A DNA stretch of 64,000 bases from Takifugu bimaculatus (lineage: Eukaryota; Chordata; Actinopteri; Tetraodontiformes; Tetraodontidae): positions 8,989,891 through 9,053,890 of the forward strand of contig CP034996.1 in assembly GCA_004026145.2 (NCBI GenBank), in the 5' to 3' direction. Made by a program: the position numbers and the translations under genes. The notes beneath the pieces are model-generated. The model was not told the origin of the DNA and did not search any database. It saw nothing but the letters and a program-made list of their open reading frames with translations. Shown piece after piece: positions 22,000-36,450 of this stretch. Every line of letters starts with the position of its first letter. Position 1 is the first letter of the stretch.

Positions 22000-24900
22000 A
22001 TAATCTCACAACTGTGTGGTTGCACTAATGTCTACATTTACAGAGGTCTGATGTTCTGTTTTTTTTGTTTGTTTGTGTTTTTAGGTATGATTGAAGTAAG
22101 TTTGCTTAATTTTTTTTAATCAATTTTTGAGACAAATTTAAGGGTCTTTGTATGGGCGCCACATGGACCAAAGGCGATAGTTCACAGATGCTCATGAAAA
22201 ACTGCCATATTTACCATCTTTAAAGTGAGAAAAATTTAAAACACGCAGGAGTTTGTAAACCTCCTGCAAGCTCACGATTGATGAAAAATATACTAGGAAT
22301 GCTTCTCAAATGAGCTTGCAGAAGTTGCTCAGTCCAAACCCAACTGTGATGGGAGATTTGTGAACTATTGTTTTAAGTGTTTTACATTGGCAATGCTCGC
22401 ACTAACGCTAACGCCATCAGTTGTCTGCACTAACGGTGGCTGCATGGCTCACCTGCACGCTTTCATCGCAGTATAAGGTTCAGTTTCACTCGCCTGTTTC
22501 TGCTTTTGATTCAACACATAATTGCTGATGTGTTCACGTTTGCCAGCCCATCAGCATTAGTATCTGCTGTTTACAGTTCAACTACAGTCAACAGCACATT
22601 TCAAGGGTGGATTTCCTTTGAGTGTTTTTCACTCCCCTGTAATTACTTTAATTTCTTGTTAAGCCAGTGTTTCTCACATTTTTCCCGAAAGCTGCGTTTC
22701 TCATGTTTGATTTGTCTCTTTCTCTCGTCGCAAAGGCGCCGCAGACTGGCCCATCTGTGTTTATTTCTACACCATCGTTTGAAAGGCTGGCAGTGGAGCT
22801 GAGTAAAAGCGGGGAAATTAAAATTCCTGGGTTACAGAAAACTAGAAGATCGACTTGCAAATTGTGTGACCTCTTTTTTCAGCCATGCTCCTGTGGACAT
22901 AAATCTGTTTTCCTTCTCTGCAGTTTTGATGACTTTTTGGTGATTTTTTTTTTTTTCCTAAAGCAACATGTAGCATGTTTTAAAACGACAGCAACATTCC
23001 ACTCACATGTCCAAATGTACGCAGTGTGCATGCGTATTTGACACCCTCATTTTCCATTTCTGCTCTTTGGTTACGGTAGATCATATCTAAGCACTGTGAG
23101 GGCAGATTCATTAAATAACCAATAGTCCATTGATTTGGGGACTGATCACCTGCTTTTTCCAGCTAAATGTGTTACTTTGGCACTTGTTTTGGGCCGTTTA
23201 AGTCTTATTGGTGTATTAATGTGTTATAACTGCAGTTCCACTAAAGCTGACGACTGTCCAATGATTAAATTCTCCTGCTGCTTGTAGATTCATGTCCAAG
23301 TCTGTCATTTTGTCCCAAAAGAGAGACGAGGGGTGCGCACTTCCACAGGTTTGGACTCCTGTCCGGGTAAATCAACATGATTTACTTTGATTACAGCATA
23401 ATCAGGAAGGATGCAGTCTAATTCACACTGTCTCTTGCACATTAATGGCAACACTGGCTGGTTTTGTTCCACCAAACCTGAACTTTTAACACTCCTAATG
23501 AGGTTTTCCTCACTGTACTTTATCCATAGGAAATGCAGGGATTAACGGGGGGGGGCGGCAAAGGAATTCTGGTTACAGCTGGAGTAAACTTGGCCAAGAA
23601 TAGAGATCTTGTGATAGGAAGCCATGTCAGAGTTGGTCTGGAACACAACGGGATGCCACCGAGCTGTCCTTTTCAATTAAAGAACTCACAAACAGCACTG
23701 GAGAGTTGCTGAAAAGTTGCACAAACGTTTTAAATATGTCAGGATTGATGCTTTAGGAACTTATGTTTCCACTGGAGACATGCACACACCCTGACCTTAC
23801 GTGTCAGTGATGGCTGTGACCTACAAAATTTGTGCACTTTTGAAGTCCCAAGTAATGAAAGTGGGCAGGCGGGTCAGTTCCAGCAGGCCCAGGACGAGAT
23901 TAGGTGCTGTTTTGTTAGCTGTTTCGAAGATGGGAGCCCAGTATGCAGCTGTGACAGTGTTGTGTTTGCAGAGATGTGCAGTTTGGAGAGGTTGATAAAG
24001 TGGAAGCAAATTGAAAGAGCAACTTGCTGTAGCGTGACTGGTCAAGTACAAAGAGGGGGGTCAGAGAAATGGTCTGGCAAGGGGTGAAAAAAACAAAATG
24101 TAATTTGTAGAACAATTTTAGCTAAAACTACAGCAGATCAATCAAGCTTTCTTTCAAGAATTTTTTTTTTAAATCTACAGTTAATCCAATTTGCATTTCT
24201 GATCATAACTAGTGAACAAAATAAATTTATATGGAATCAGTAGTGTGAAAATGCAACAGAAAGTTGGTGTATTGTTGCTTTAGGAACACAAAAGATGTGG
24301 GTAGCTGCCCTGCACTCCCTCGATACCCCGCACATTATCCATCGCCTTTAAAAGCTCAGAGATGCCATGAATTTAACACTGATACAAAGAAAAAAAAAAT
24401 ATGTAAAAATATGTTGGTTTTTATTTCAAAGAACCCAGCAGTTGGATTTTTAGGTCAAATAAAGGGACATTCAAGATAGAGCTTTTTTACATCGTCATTT
24501 TTTCTGTGTTTGACTGTAAATACAAGAATATGCATTTCCAGAAATATTTTGCATGAACACCCAGAAGAGCAAGTCACAGCTTACTAAACTAGGGGAAGTG
24601 ACATCGGGAAGGTTATCCTGAAACCACACCACTATCTTCGTCACACGCACCCAAGTGTAAATATGGGGTTGTTTATTGTTACATTACATCACTTAAACAT
24701 TAGTGGCTGATGTTTACGTCATAAGATAACGCTCTGGAAAATCACCTGCCTGGACTTACTCTCTGTTCCGGGATCAAACGGCAGCCTTGAAAATGTTTCT
24801 GTCTAAATGTTGACATCTTTTTACTGAGTCTGAAGTGAATATGCTATGGAATCTGAAATAAAAGTGAATAAATGGTGAATAAAAGTCACTGCTGGCCCCT

Positions 24901-25950
24901 TCACACGCGCAGGTCACCAGGGGCATAAGGCCACGAAAGAAGCTGGTTCCCCACCTTTTCTTTGAATATGCAGAACAAAGCAGCAGATATGTTGTACAAA
25001 CAGGACTTGGTGTCCCTACATGGGGGAGGAAACACGCAACGCTTCAATGTAAGGAAATCCCTCACATTTCGCCCCCTGTGCATCTCCAGCTTTTCCGAGG
25101 CAAAGGTCATTTTTATTAATAATAATAAGGCAGCTACAGACTGCTACATTCTATATATACCAGGGCCACATCCATGCCTGCCTGATAGGCCACGCCCCCG
25201 TGTTGCATCAGTTTGTTTACAAGTATTGATCGTGTAAGACCTTCACGTTAAATCTCGTGACATTTGTTCCCCACACTTTTGTTGGAGGCATGGAAATAAC
25301 ACCAAACTCTCCTTAAACAGCCACATGACGCTGCCTCAAAATGCCCCAAATACATCATAAACACCTGATTTTGCAGTTGTACCGTGAACATATATGTAGG
25401 GGACCTCTCCTGAAGACCCTCATCAAACAAAAGGTCGAACAATCAAAGAACCTTTGACATTTGCCCTTTGAAAGGTTGAATGAGCTTTGACTCAAGTCAA
25501 CATAGCTACTACTTGACCACTGTCAACTTTCGAAACACTAAATACGAGGTATTGGAAAACAAGATACCCTGAACATATTTTTTGGAGGATGAGACTGTGG
25601 AAGTATCACTTTTATTTAGTATTCTGAAGGATATTTGGTATTCTTAAGTTTGCATGCTGAAACAAGTCACAGTAATACTTGCAAAGTGCTTATTTTGGGT
25701 CATTTTGATGGTCTCCACCTTGGATAAAGAAAGAGGTTGTTTAAATCCAACATTCCAGCATTGGTCGAAACCGGACAAGATTGATTCATGTAGAGTTACA
25801 TAAAGAATTTAAGTCAGAACGTTGGCATATTTCAATGGGAAAAAAAATACCCAAACGAAATAAAAAAAATTCACAGTTCAAACGGCATTTAAGGGTCTCC
25901 ATCCCTGACGACATATTTCCTCTCGTCATTAAAATAATATGAAAATTAGA
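22000..25950. other. Intergenic region between SNX12 and SLC7A3
   Basis: No supported exon. The interval at 22667-23041 has an open frame on plus and a shorter one on minus (22648-22860). Neither has a recognisable domain or splice context; a decayed repeat is possible. A short G run lies near 23549-23555. Confidence 0.4.
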
Positions 25951-25954
25951 TCTT

Positions 25955-26115
25955 GTGCACGTGAGTGCGACAGCCAATAGCGGCGCGCCTTACTCAGCGC
26001 CCCTCCCGAAGGACGAAACCTTCCGAGTCTGAGCGGGATCTCTCACTACCGACCAGGCGGGTTCTCTCTTGTCCTTCCACCAGCGTCTTTTGGTTTAATC
26101 GAGCCCTACGTTTCA
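25955..26115 (+). promoter_or_regulatory. Probable SLC7A3 promoter and non-coding first exon
   Basis: An E-box CACGTG (about 25958) and a CCAAT box (25973) precede a GC-rich block. A non-coding exon would end at a donor reading TTTCAG|GTAATT at 26115/26116. The matching acceptor is TTTCAG at 30497, which begins a 5'-UTR segment running to the SLC7A3 start codon. The transcription start is inferred near 26000. Confidence 0.5.
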
Positions 26116-29100
26116 GGTAATTATCACCTTCCCTGAACATAAGAAAGAATAAATATTTCGGTGTTAAATTTTTGTTCGTTTAGGTTATTTTTGGCGCTTC
26201 CGCCTGTGACGTGTGATGGAGTGATGCAATCGTCCTTAAGCGTTAACACTTGTACTGGCACATTATTGAGTCGTAAACGTAACGTTCCACGCGTTTGATG
26301 CTACTTTAGAGGAAAACACCAGCTCGCACCTGCGTTGATCCATTTATGGGGATGTGCGAGTTGCCACATTTGGAGTATGACGGTTGATTCACTGTAATTC
26401 TACTAAAAACAAAAGGTCCAAAAGAAATGTTTGTTGCTACAAAATCATACATTGACCCGTAATCGCCATTTTTCATTCATTGCTTTGTTCAGACTCGTAA
26501 AGACGCTTTTTTTTATTGCTATTTGTTCTTTTACTACTCTAATTATCATAAAAAAGAAACATTTCCACACATATGTTAGGCTGTAAAGACGCGCGAGATG
26601 TTTTTTCTGTAAAGATTTATACAGAGGTACGACAGAGGCATTGGATTAATGTAATGATGTGTTCCAATGTATTAAATTCACGTCAGAATTCACATTTAAA
26701 CTATTGTGAATTAAGCGTGAATAGATGCTGTAAACGGTCATGGAACGATGATGACGTGCGAGTTCATTTATACGCGGCGTCTTTGGAAATTTCGCTGTGG
26801 AATCGATTGAAGGCAGCATTGGCGTCACGCGAGCCACGGACAGCCACGTCGCCTGCTGGAGCTTCGGTCCCAGGCAGAGAAGCTGTCGTTTAAACAGACA
26901 TTTCCTATTTTGGTCACCGCAGTTTTTAAAAGGCTATTTTTAAGTAGTTGCCCAGTTAACGTTCCTGGTCGTTTAATCACCCGAACGCTAGATAGCGACG
27001 TCAGAGTGGGTACATTTCCGGGTTAGCAGGCATGGCACGCGCCCAGGGTGTAAAGCACTCCGAGGTTGCATCAGCCGATAAAAGTCTCGTTGATCCATTG
27101 TGACGGTGAGTACGGGTGTAGCGGAGACGTACTGCTCCTCGGCGGGGACGCCGGTTCCGTCCAGTGACGCTGCTTTAGGCAGTGTTTCCACCCCTGTTGT
27201 CTCGTCAGGACTAACACGCCAAATCAGCCCGTTAGCCTCGAACAGTATCTACTGATCGGTTACACCTGACGAGAGTCTACATGCAAACACAACTCGAGTT
27301 GTATTTTCTACTTCTCACATTTTGCATGTCTAAAATGTATGTTATTAAAATGAATTAACTTCACTATTAAAATGAATTGACTTCACTAAATTGGGAGAAA
27401 TTTCTTGAAAAGATCGACTAAATGAAAAGACTATAACAAAATCCCCCCCCAAATTGTAATAAAATCCCCCAAAAATGTGAGAGACGAAATTATGTAGAAG
27501 TGAGACCCCCGGCTGCTGGTAAAGCTCAACTCGGATAAGTTTCTATCTGTACTTTCGCTCCATAAGTCGGGACCTTTGAGGTTGCATCAGTCGGCACTAT
27601 TAATGTCCATGCCGAGTTTAATCCTGATGTGAAATTAAACAACTGTTTATTTCAAAATTGGACATTTATGTCGACATCAAACAGTTGGCAGATCCGTGCA
27701 TGTGCGTGCAGAATCTGAGAGGCTGAATATTGGTTGGTTTGTCGAGTATGTAGGGTGTATGTGGTGTGTTTTCTGCTCATTTACACTCATCAGAGGGTGT
27801 GGAACTCGAAGGATTCTGAAATCATTTTCCTTGGTTAAGGCTGGAGAATTTAGGATTTAATATACACCTTTGCAGTCCACCAGTCTGTGCCAGCTTTATG
27901 TAATAAGACAGTATATATAGCGGGTGTGCCTGACTGTAATACAATGTGTAGTATTGTAGGAGCAACAACAAGCTATAATGAGGTTTGTTACTTCCTCCAG
28001 TAATCCTCTTAGAGTTGCAGCGCAATGACATTTAATTAAGCAACAGGTCCATTTCCACCGAAGCCTGTTGCCAGGATGCAATGTTGCAGTATCCGAAGGT
28101 AAACAATCATCTTTAATTTAAAAAGTGACCGTTAAAATCGATATTGGCCACACAGGTTTGTTGCCGTTGGTTCCTCCTGTGGACTTGCTATGCAAGTGAA
28201 GCCAAGAGGCTGCAGGTGGGTTTTTCCCTACAAACTGGACATCTTACGCAAACAGGCAGCCTCGTGAAAAGCACAAGGAAGAGATTATGGACGAGCTGGC
28301 ATGAGAGGCTTTAAACAGGTTGGGCTTCAGCATTGTTATAATCAGGACCCCCCCCCCCCCTTTTTTTTTTTTCGTTTCAGGAGCAGCATAACTAAGATTT
28401 TCTGTCATCTAACGTGAGAATTAGGCTGTAGCCTGGTCAGAGGAAAGGAATCAGTTTAGTTTTTGGGAGTGTGTTTCCATAATGATTCATGAGTCCCAGG
28501 TCCTCAACTGTTTTTACAGCTTTAGAGGGTCAGTTTTGAGAGAAATATGTGCCGGTGGAGCCCCCCATTGAGATCACAGCTAGCTGGGCACAGAAGCAGA
28601 GTAATGAATGTTTGTTGAACAAATGTTGTCATCTCAGATCTTACTTCCTGGTGTGCTGGTGGAGGATGCTATTGGAACATCATGGTGTGCTTATCCAGAG
28701 TGTACCAGTTTCCCATGGCTCTTCAGAAGGCTGGATGTTTATTATTTAGTCCTGTCTGTCTTGTTTCATTGTTTGCCAGTGTTTTTTGTCCCAACACTTG
28801 GCTTTAGGCAGGATATCGTCTTTGTAATGGCACCAAGAGAAGCGCTTTGATAAGTAGACTGTCGCTTTTGTAGTATTAATAGAAAACTATGAAACATTGT
28901 GAGGGTTTATATCCTGTTCTGTGTGAGGAACAGACCGACTGAGACCATTACATCATCTAAAGCTCCTCTCTGAACATTGCATAAAGTCGCTCAACTGAAA
29001 ACTGCTGCCTTCCTTTATAGGTGAGTTTAGAAAACACAAAAAAGAGATCAGAACTTCTTATTGTCAGAAGTGTGGTGACCCACGGTGCTGGTCATTTCTG

Positions 29101-30497
29101 CTCTGAGGTGACTGAAATGTCCACCCGTCCCACTAAGCACTGGCAGGGCAGATCAGGTGTCCATGCATTAATAGTTGCGGAACAGCCGGGCTGGGCAGAA
29201 CTCCTGATCCTCATTCATGGTCTCCTGTTTGTGGCACAACAGCAAATTTACCTCTAATATTCTGCAGTATTTTACCCAATTGATGGGGGGAGGTCAGTCA
29301 GCGAGACTAGATGCAGCTGTTGTAAATGGGTGTTTGCTTTAACATTAATATATTAAGGAGAAATCTGAGTCACATCCTGCCTGGAGAGCCAACAGAGACC
29401 TGTTTGGGCAAGCTTTGGAATGAGGACACAGCAGAGGAACAACGTGGACCTCTGGGATCACAAATGGAGCTTTCTCCAGGTCTGTGGCTGAGGTCTCGCT
29501 GCGTTCAACTATTTTTCCGAAACGCGTCGGGTGGGGAACAAGTGAGGTGGTGACTTACGTCACAGCTGTGTCTGTTCCTGGCTGTCCTGGAGTTTGACTG
29601 CCTCATAAGACAAACGGCAGAGAACTGCTGTATCGATCTGGTCAGATGTGCACGTGGATGCGTCCTTGGCCTGTTCTCAACTGTGAGCACATAAGCTGGA
29701 GTCATTCTTATCACTCACACTTTGCCACCCCCCTGGGGGGGTTAGAAAACATTAATAATGAATTAACCAATAGACTGACAAAACTAAGAACTTTCCTCTG
29801 TTTTTTGTACAGATTCTGGGCTTAAATAGGGACTGAAATTAGAGACAATGATTCCACATTACATTTTTTTTCCTTCAGGATGTTGGAAAGGCTTTAGAAT
29901 GGTCTGGTCATCAGTTTCAGCCATTCCGCTGCAACAGGCTGCTGTTCACGCCACTCCTCTTATTAATGTCAAGTTGTGTGAACTAATATTGTGTGTTCCA
30001 AGCCTCCTTCGTTCCCAAAGTTCTTATTGGTTTAAATCTGCAGAACACATAACAGTATGGGAGTGGTGTGGAACGGCCCAGGTGCTCTTTGTTTTCACAT
30101 GGGTGTATTCCACAGTTGGCAAGACTAAAGTAAGATAATATTTGAGCCTAGCTGGATAACCTTAAAGATTTTTTTTCATCTCCACAAGGTCTCTGTGCCC
30201 CACTGAATGACACAGTGTGCTTCCAGAGCTGGAGATAATAATTCCTTGAAGTTTCACGTAGGGAAACTTGTTTTTATGGTCTCATATCTCTCGTTTTGCC
30301 GAGGTGATCCTCACATTTCTGGTGCTTGTAACTAACCCTGAGTTCAGCCCAGCAGTGTGTGCTGCAAAGCTGATATGACTGGAAAGCTGTGCGGGAGTGC
30401 TATAATCCCTCTGTGACAGCCGCAGCTGTGCCAAACAAAGATTTCTGCAATTAACAAATAGCTTCTTGTACTAAGTCCTTCTTTTCTTGCCTTTCAG
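26116..30497 (+). other. Long 5'-UTR intron of SLC7A3
   Basis: About 4.4 kb without a supportable exon. It carries a C-then-T homopolymer pair at about 28349-28372. The proximal 1 kb (26.1-27.3 kb) keeps elevated CpG, consistent with a promoter-proximal enhancer, but no defined element was recognised. Confidence 0.45.
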
Positions 30498-30691
30498 CAC
30501 AGGTTCAGTCAAACGTGGACCTTTTTTACTGTTACCCACAGTCGACACCAAAGAACTTGAGGACAAATACGTGGGTTATCCAGCCATCTGTATTCCACGT
30601 CCAGTCCTTTTTAAGCGACGTCAATCACACACCCGCGCTCGAAGGGTTTCAACACCGTGCCCGGTCCAGCGCCTACTCACCCCCAGCAAAC

Positions 30692-33600
30692 ATGGCCAGC
30701 CAGCTGTCCAAATTTGGCAAAGCTCTGCTGCGTCGCCGGCCGTTAAACTGTTCGGGAGAAGAAACACAGTTCGCTCGGTGCCTGTCCACCCTCGACCTCA
30801 TCGCCTTGGGAGTGGGCTCCACGCTTGGCGCTGGAGTCTACGTCCTTGCCGGCGAAGTGGCCCGGGAAAAGGCGGGGCCCGCTATCGTCCTCTGCTTCCT
30901 GATCGCTGCTCTGTCCTCCATGCTGGCCGGACTGTGCTATGCTGAATTTGGCGCTCGGGTTCCCAAAACGGGCTCTGCATACCTTTACAGCTACGTGACA
31001 GTGGGAGAGATCTGGGCCTTCATCACGGGATGGAACCTTATTCTGTCGTATGTGATAGGTGAGCAGCTCTCTGCAGCTTTGCCTTTTAAATTCTAATCAT
31101 CCTGTTGACCTCTCTTTTTCCTCTTTTCCACAGGAACGGCCAGCGTGGCTCGGGCTTGGAGCTCTACGTTTGACAACTTGGTCGAGCAAAAGATCTCTGG
31201 CTTCTTTAAAGCCTCTATGGCCATGAAAGTGCCTGGAAAAGTTTTGGCAGAGTACCCTGACCTGTTTGCCCTCATTCTTATCCTGCTGCTCACCGGTGAG
31301 TCAGTAGTCACTAGCACATCGCCTCCATTAGCTGCACTAGAGGAATCAAGTACAAATGTCTTGTAAACCCGAAGCAAAACACACAGTTGCCATCAACCAT
31401 GTGAATGTGTGGAATGTGCAAGGGTGGAGATGCTTCTGGCTCACTGCAGCTTCATAAATATGCTGTTATACAAGTGCTGTATTATAATAATTCACTTGCA
31501 ACAACCCAAAGCGTTGTTACAATGTCCTAGCAGCTAGTGACGCTACAGATTGGTCCCTGACTGTTACTTAGTTACTGAAGCACAAACACCCACATATCAG
31601 GACACTGTGTTACTGCTGAAGTCTGAAATCTCGCCTCCGCTGCTCATCAGGGCTTCTGGCTTTTGGTGTGAACGAGTCAGCACTGGTGAACAAGATCTTC
31701 ACCGGCATCAATCTGGTGGTTTTGAGCTTCGTTATCATCTCCGGCTTTGTCAAAGGGGACACGACCAACTGGAACCTGACGGAGGACGACTACACGAGCT
31801 TCATAATCCAGACCAATGGCAGCCGAACGCTACAGTCAGTATCTGACCGCTGCAGGCCAGAGAAGGTCTGATCAGGGGCTGATTGTTGAGCTTTAAATGC
31901 GTTTCTCACAGAACCGAAAAGGAGTTTGGCGTGGGAGGTTTTGCTCCATTTGGCCTGTCTGGTGTTCTGTCTGGTGCTGCCACCTGCTTCTACGCCTTTG
32001 TGGGCTTCGACTGCATCGCCACCACCAGTGAGTGATTTTTACTGATCCTGGTTGTTGTTTGACTGTCTCGTCATAATTTCTGTTCTACGGTGCATAAAAT
32101 CCCACTACCGAAGGCTGATGGCCATATTTGTTGTACCTCCCCTGTTCTTAGGCGAGGAGGCCAAGAACCCCATGCGGTCCATACCCATCGGCATCGTGGC
32201 CTCATTGCTCATCTGTTTCTTTGCCTACTTCGGTGTGTCGGCCGCTCTGACCATGATGATGCCATACTACCAGCTGAACACAGACAGCCCGCTGCCCGAG
32301 GCTTTCACGTATGTGGGCTGGGCTCCCGCCAGATACATTGTGGCAGTGGGGTCACTCTGTGCTCTCTCCACCAGGTGAGGAAAGTTGTGGTGGTTCTCTT
32401 GCACACATGAGCATAAATGCTAACTGTCACCCTCCTTCCAGTCTACTCGGATCAATGTTTCCCATGCCTCGGGTCATTTATGCCATGGCAGAAGACGGAC
32501 TTCTCTTCCGTCTCCTGTCCAAGATCAATACTCGCACTAAGACCCCTCTCCTGGCCACCATCGCTTCAGGCATCGTTGCAGGTTAGCTTCTGGCCCTTAC
32601 CACCCGCCTTTAACTCTTGTGTATATAAGCAATGGCTGACAACAAATGTTTTTCCTTCCAGCTTTGATGGCCTTCTTCTTCGACCTGGCAGCTCTGGTCG
32701 ACCTCATGTCCATTGGAACTTTGCTGGCCTACTCATTAGTAGCCATCTGTGTACTTATCCTCAGGTGAAGCGCCTTCTTCCATCTCTCCCAATAGAAAAT
32801 AAACCTTTATGGCAACATGTGTCTTTAAACGTGCAAGACAGGTTTCCCAGGGGCTGTCAATAGCATTCACCCAGAAGGAAGCCTTTTTTTTTTTGTTATT
32901 TCTTGTGCCTCTTGCTCTTGTAACACCGGCTTCACTCATGCTCTTATTCTTCTCTCCTCCCTGCAGGTACCAGCCAGGCACACTAAGTTCATCCAGCCAG
33001 TCGGAAAAGCTGGTTGAGCTGGTGGAAGGCGAGAAGGTGGCCGTAAGCGGAGGGGACAGTGGCGATGAGTATGCGGTGGAGCTGGAGGATGGTCCCCTCC
33101 GTGAAACTTTCTCTGCCAAGCTCCTCTTCTGCCCAAGTGGAAATAATCCCACGGAGATGTCTGGGACCATCGTCTACGTGACCACTGCTGTCATCTGTAA
33201 GTGTGTTGGCGTTGAGTGAAGAAGCTAGTTGTCCTTTGACTCAACCTCTAATTTTTCTGTTCTTCCCTCAGCGGTTTTGATCACCGTGTTGTGTGTGGTC
33301 CTGGCGAACTGCCTCACAGCATTGCTAGCTGGAGACGCAGCCGTCGTGGTGCCCTGCGTCATCTTGTGCCTGTTTTGTGCCGTCTGCATCGTCATCATCT
33401 GGAGGCAGCCCGAGAGCAAAGAAGCGCTCACCTTCAAGGTAACTTATGTTCCTCAGTAACAAGGACACTGGGTCCAAAAGTTACCGTGGTTGTTAGCAAC
33501 CTCTGCTTTAAAACAAACTTTGGGTGACATTTGTTTCCCACATTTCTGTCTTCTGAAGGTCCCCCTGCTTCCCTGGTTGCCTTTGTTCAGTATTTTTGTT

Positions 33601-33883
33601 AACATATACCTCATGATGCAGCTGGATAAGAGTACGTGGATCAGATTCACCGTCTGGATGGCTATTGGTACGGCAACGACCCTCAACCTACCTTCAGTAC
33701 AGCTCTCACTTTTTATAACTTCATCTTTATCCTCCAACAGGTTTCGCCATCTATTTCTTCTATGGTATCAGACACAGCAGTGAGGGCAGGTCCTCACGCC
33801 AGTATGAACCTGCTCTCCAGTCCAAGAGCCCCATTTACACAGGAGATGTCATCGACAGTGACGTGGAGGCCAACAGCCCCTGA
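30692..33883 (+). CDS. slc7a3: Cationic amino acid transporter 3 (CAT-3)
   Basis: A plasma-membrane Na+-independent carrier for arginine, lysine and ornithine. Eleven exons: 30692-31058, 31134-31295, 31651-31834, 31912-32027, 32152-32374, 32442-32581, 32662-32764, 32967-33196, 33272-33438, 33559-33667 and 33741-33883. They join in phase to 647 codons. Fourteen membrane helices are expected. Family blocks are all present: LSTLDLIALGVGSTLGAGVY (helix 1), LCYAEFGARVP, SAYLYSYVTVGE, WNLILSYVIG with TASVARAWS, CFYAFVGFDCIATT, SIPIGIVASLLICFFAYFGV, GSMFPMPRVIYAMAEDGLLF and VDLMSIGTLLAYSLVA. CATTS replaces the mammalian CATTG at the intron 4 junction. The cytosolic loop after helix 10 (YQPGTLSSSSQSEK onward) is variable in the family. 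CAT-3 over CAT-1 and CAT-2 is supported by the SNX12/IL2RG synteny. The ATG is the first in the frame; the frame is open upstream without another ATG. Confidence 0.95.
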
Positions 33884-36250
33884 TAACCTCTGACGTCGCC
33901 CCATGTGCTTACATGTAGGTGTTTCTGCATCACGGCGCAGAAAGAAGAATTGAGACATTTCTGAAAAGGCCGCACACATCTTACCTCTGACTTTGGAGGC
34001 TGACTTGACTAGATACTGTGACCAAGGTGCCATCGGGCTCGCGTGTCTGATTCTATCGAACAACAAGACCAATTTTGTTTTACCTGAAGCCATTAACTGG
34101 AAGAATGTTACACCTTAATCAACTTCTGTAGCTGTGTTACCTCACGAGCAGGCTTTACTAACATGTTCTGACTTGAACCAGCAGGTTTATAGTCCTCTGG
34201 ATCTGAGACAGACGTAGTCTGGACAGAAGTGTAGACTCTTGATTAGCCACGATACTGGCTGTTACTGAAGCCGATGGTGTCAGGAGAGTTAGGCCATTAG
34301 GTCACTGTTATCGCCTGCATCGTGCAATTGTGTTTTATTGTTTTCAAACACATCTTTGTGGCATGTCTGTCTCTGCCTTCGTCAGTGGCTCATTCCAGAT
34401 TTTCCAGATGTTTCTGAACTGCCCACACCCAGATATGATTCTACAGATCCACGGTTGATAGATTAGAACTTTAAAAGGATAGCGTGACAGAAGTATTGGC
34501 ACATTTCTTTTAAGAAAATCAAATGTATATCAATTATTACTGACATGTCTGTCTGTTTAGGAGCTGGGGGAAATGAATTTACTTTCTATAAAAATATCCT
34601 GATCATTTTTAAAATCAAAACGCTTGTGAAAAGTCCCATTTCTTTTCACAAAGATTCAGATTTAGTTTCATTTGAAACTTTTTGAAGCTTTGTTTATTTT
34701 ACTCAACCTTTAGTAGCTAAACTTGTGTTTGGTGAGAGAGCTTTTATCTAAAGGAGTTTGTGTAGGGCTTATTGTATTGTACCTGTTGTTCTCAATCAAC
34801 TAATATGCTTTATTAGATGTATATTAATACGTGTACAGTTTTCAGTGCAACACACTGCTGTTTTTCTTTTTGCTGCTCTCAGCTTGTAGATTTGTGCTCC
34901 TTCATGACCAAATGAACAGCATTTTTGGATTTTTTTTTCTTCCAAAAATGGTATCTGCATTGTGTAATTTAACAGAAGCCCCTGAAGTCAATATAATTTA
35001 TTGATTTTATTGTTTTGATGTTCTTCACTGTAGAGTGTACAGTATTTTATTCATATAATTCTGTAGATTATACAAATCTGTATTTTTAATTGGTTGTTTT
35101 ATAAATGACTTGATGCCAGTTGACATCTGATGCTGCTGAAAGTCACTAATCTGAATCCGTTTTTTCTCCACGTGTAACATTTACCCAGAGGGACAGTTTG
35201 GATAAGCAGGGAAGATTCAGTCAAGGTCTAGATGCTTAGATTATCTGGTGCCTAACAAATATCAGTCTGCCTAATGAAAACATGGATCACACCTCGGGTC
35301 CATTTCAGACCAGTAACGGTTCTCCCAATCCAGCCTGGTGCCTTCCAAACCCAAACCATCGTGTCCCCTCTGTGCTGATCTCATTTGGTTTTATATCATG
35401 TACATATGGCTGTTGTGTAAAAAAACAAACTGTATTTTCAGTGTTTTGTTCTCTCTTTTTTAAAAAGTAAAACTGATCCTAATGGCAGAAACAAACCTAT
35501 GGAGTGTTTGGCCTGATTTAAATATGTACCGGTATTTATTTTTACCGGTAATAACCTTGGTCACCAATGGAGTGCATGTGACTCTTTACAATCTTTTTAA
35601 AAATTAAAAATCATGTTGATTCAAAGCTGGTGCTGGGGGGCAAAATAACACCTCATTAACTTGGAAAACTAAGAGTGAAGTTTCTTTAGATGCTACAAAT
35701 TAAAAAATATAACATCTGCATATTATATATGTTGTAATATTTAAAAAATAATAATTTTGCTCAATCTTGACAGTTAAAGCTGTAATGTAAAGGACTAAAG
35801 GCAGGAGCGGAACTTCTTTACACTAACATTAAGCGTTTCTATTTTAAAGTATTTTAAATGAATTCCTCAAATTTGCATTTCAGTACGTAAATGTTTTGAC
35901 CATGCACTGCTGCCCTCCAGTGACCACATGTGATATATGCTCTAACAGCTGGTTGAATCATTTATTTACTTATAAATCATTTAGTTATTTACTCATCTGA
36001 CCAAACATTATTTAGTCATAACACACATGAGTCACAGAAACAGTCAACTTTGTCATTGATTCCAAACTAATTAGTTAAAGGTAGTGAAGCCTACTGAGTA
36101 CTGGCCAGCTCAGATTTAGACTCAAATAATGAAAAAGCGGTTTTCTTTAGTTTTGTACATTTTTCTTCCTTTTTAAAATTAAATATTTACTAGGCATTAT
36201 ATTTTTACTTGACACATTTGATTATTTATTTCGATTTCAGAAAGTTTTAC
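33884..36250 (+). other. SLC7A3 3' UTR and following AT-rich spacer
   Basis: Long AT-rich tail of about 1.7 kb with no exon. No perfect AATAAA was found close to the stop. ATTAAA at about 35603-35608 is the best candidate end. Beyond it lies AT-rich intergenic sequence with a CTCF-like CACTGGAGGGCAGCA (minus strand, about 35907-35922). Confidence 0.4.
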
Positions 36251-36254
36251 CTCA

Positions 36255-36450
36255 ATCTCAACCAATCATTATTTATATAGCGTCTTATACAATCAAAATT
36301 GTTTCAAGGCGTTTTCCAGAATCCCAGGGCCTAACCCCCAACAAGCAGCAGTGGCAAGGAAAAACTCCCCTTTAACAGGAAGAAACCTTGAGCAGGACAA
36401 GGCTCATGTAGGGGGACCCTCCTGCTGATGGCCAGCTGGGTAGAGAGGGA
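36255..36450 (-). mobile_element. Teleost interspersed repeat, copy A (reverse orientation)
   Basis: The reverse complement matches 44702-44900 nearly base for base over about 190 bp. Shared blocks include GCTCAAGGTTTCTTCCTG, TTAAAGGGGAGTTTT, CCTTGCCACTG and CTATATAAATAA. The 3' end of the element points left. It looks like the 3' end of a fish non-LTR element or SINE; the family was not named. Confidence 0.75.

Noticed and set aside
22648..23041. Opposed frames on both strands, considered as a transposase remnant
   Set aside because: I could not recognise any catalytic motif or terminal repeats; not strong enough to call a mobile element.
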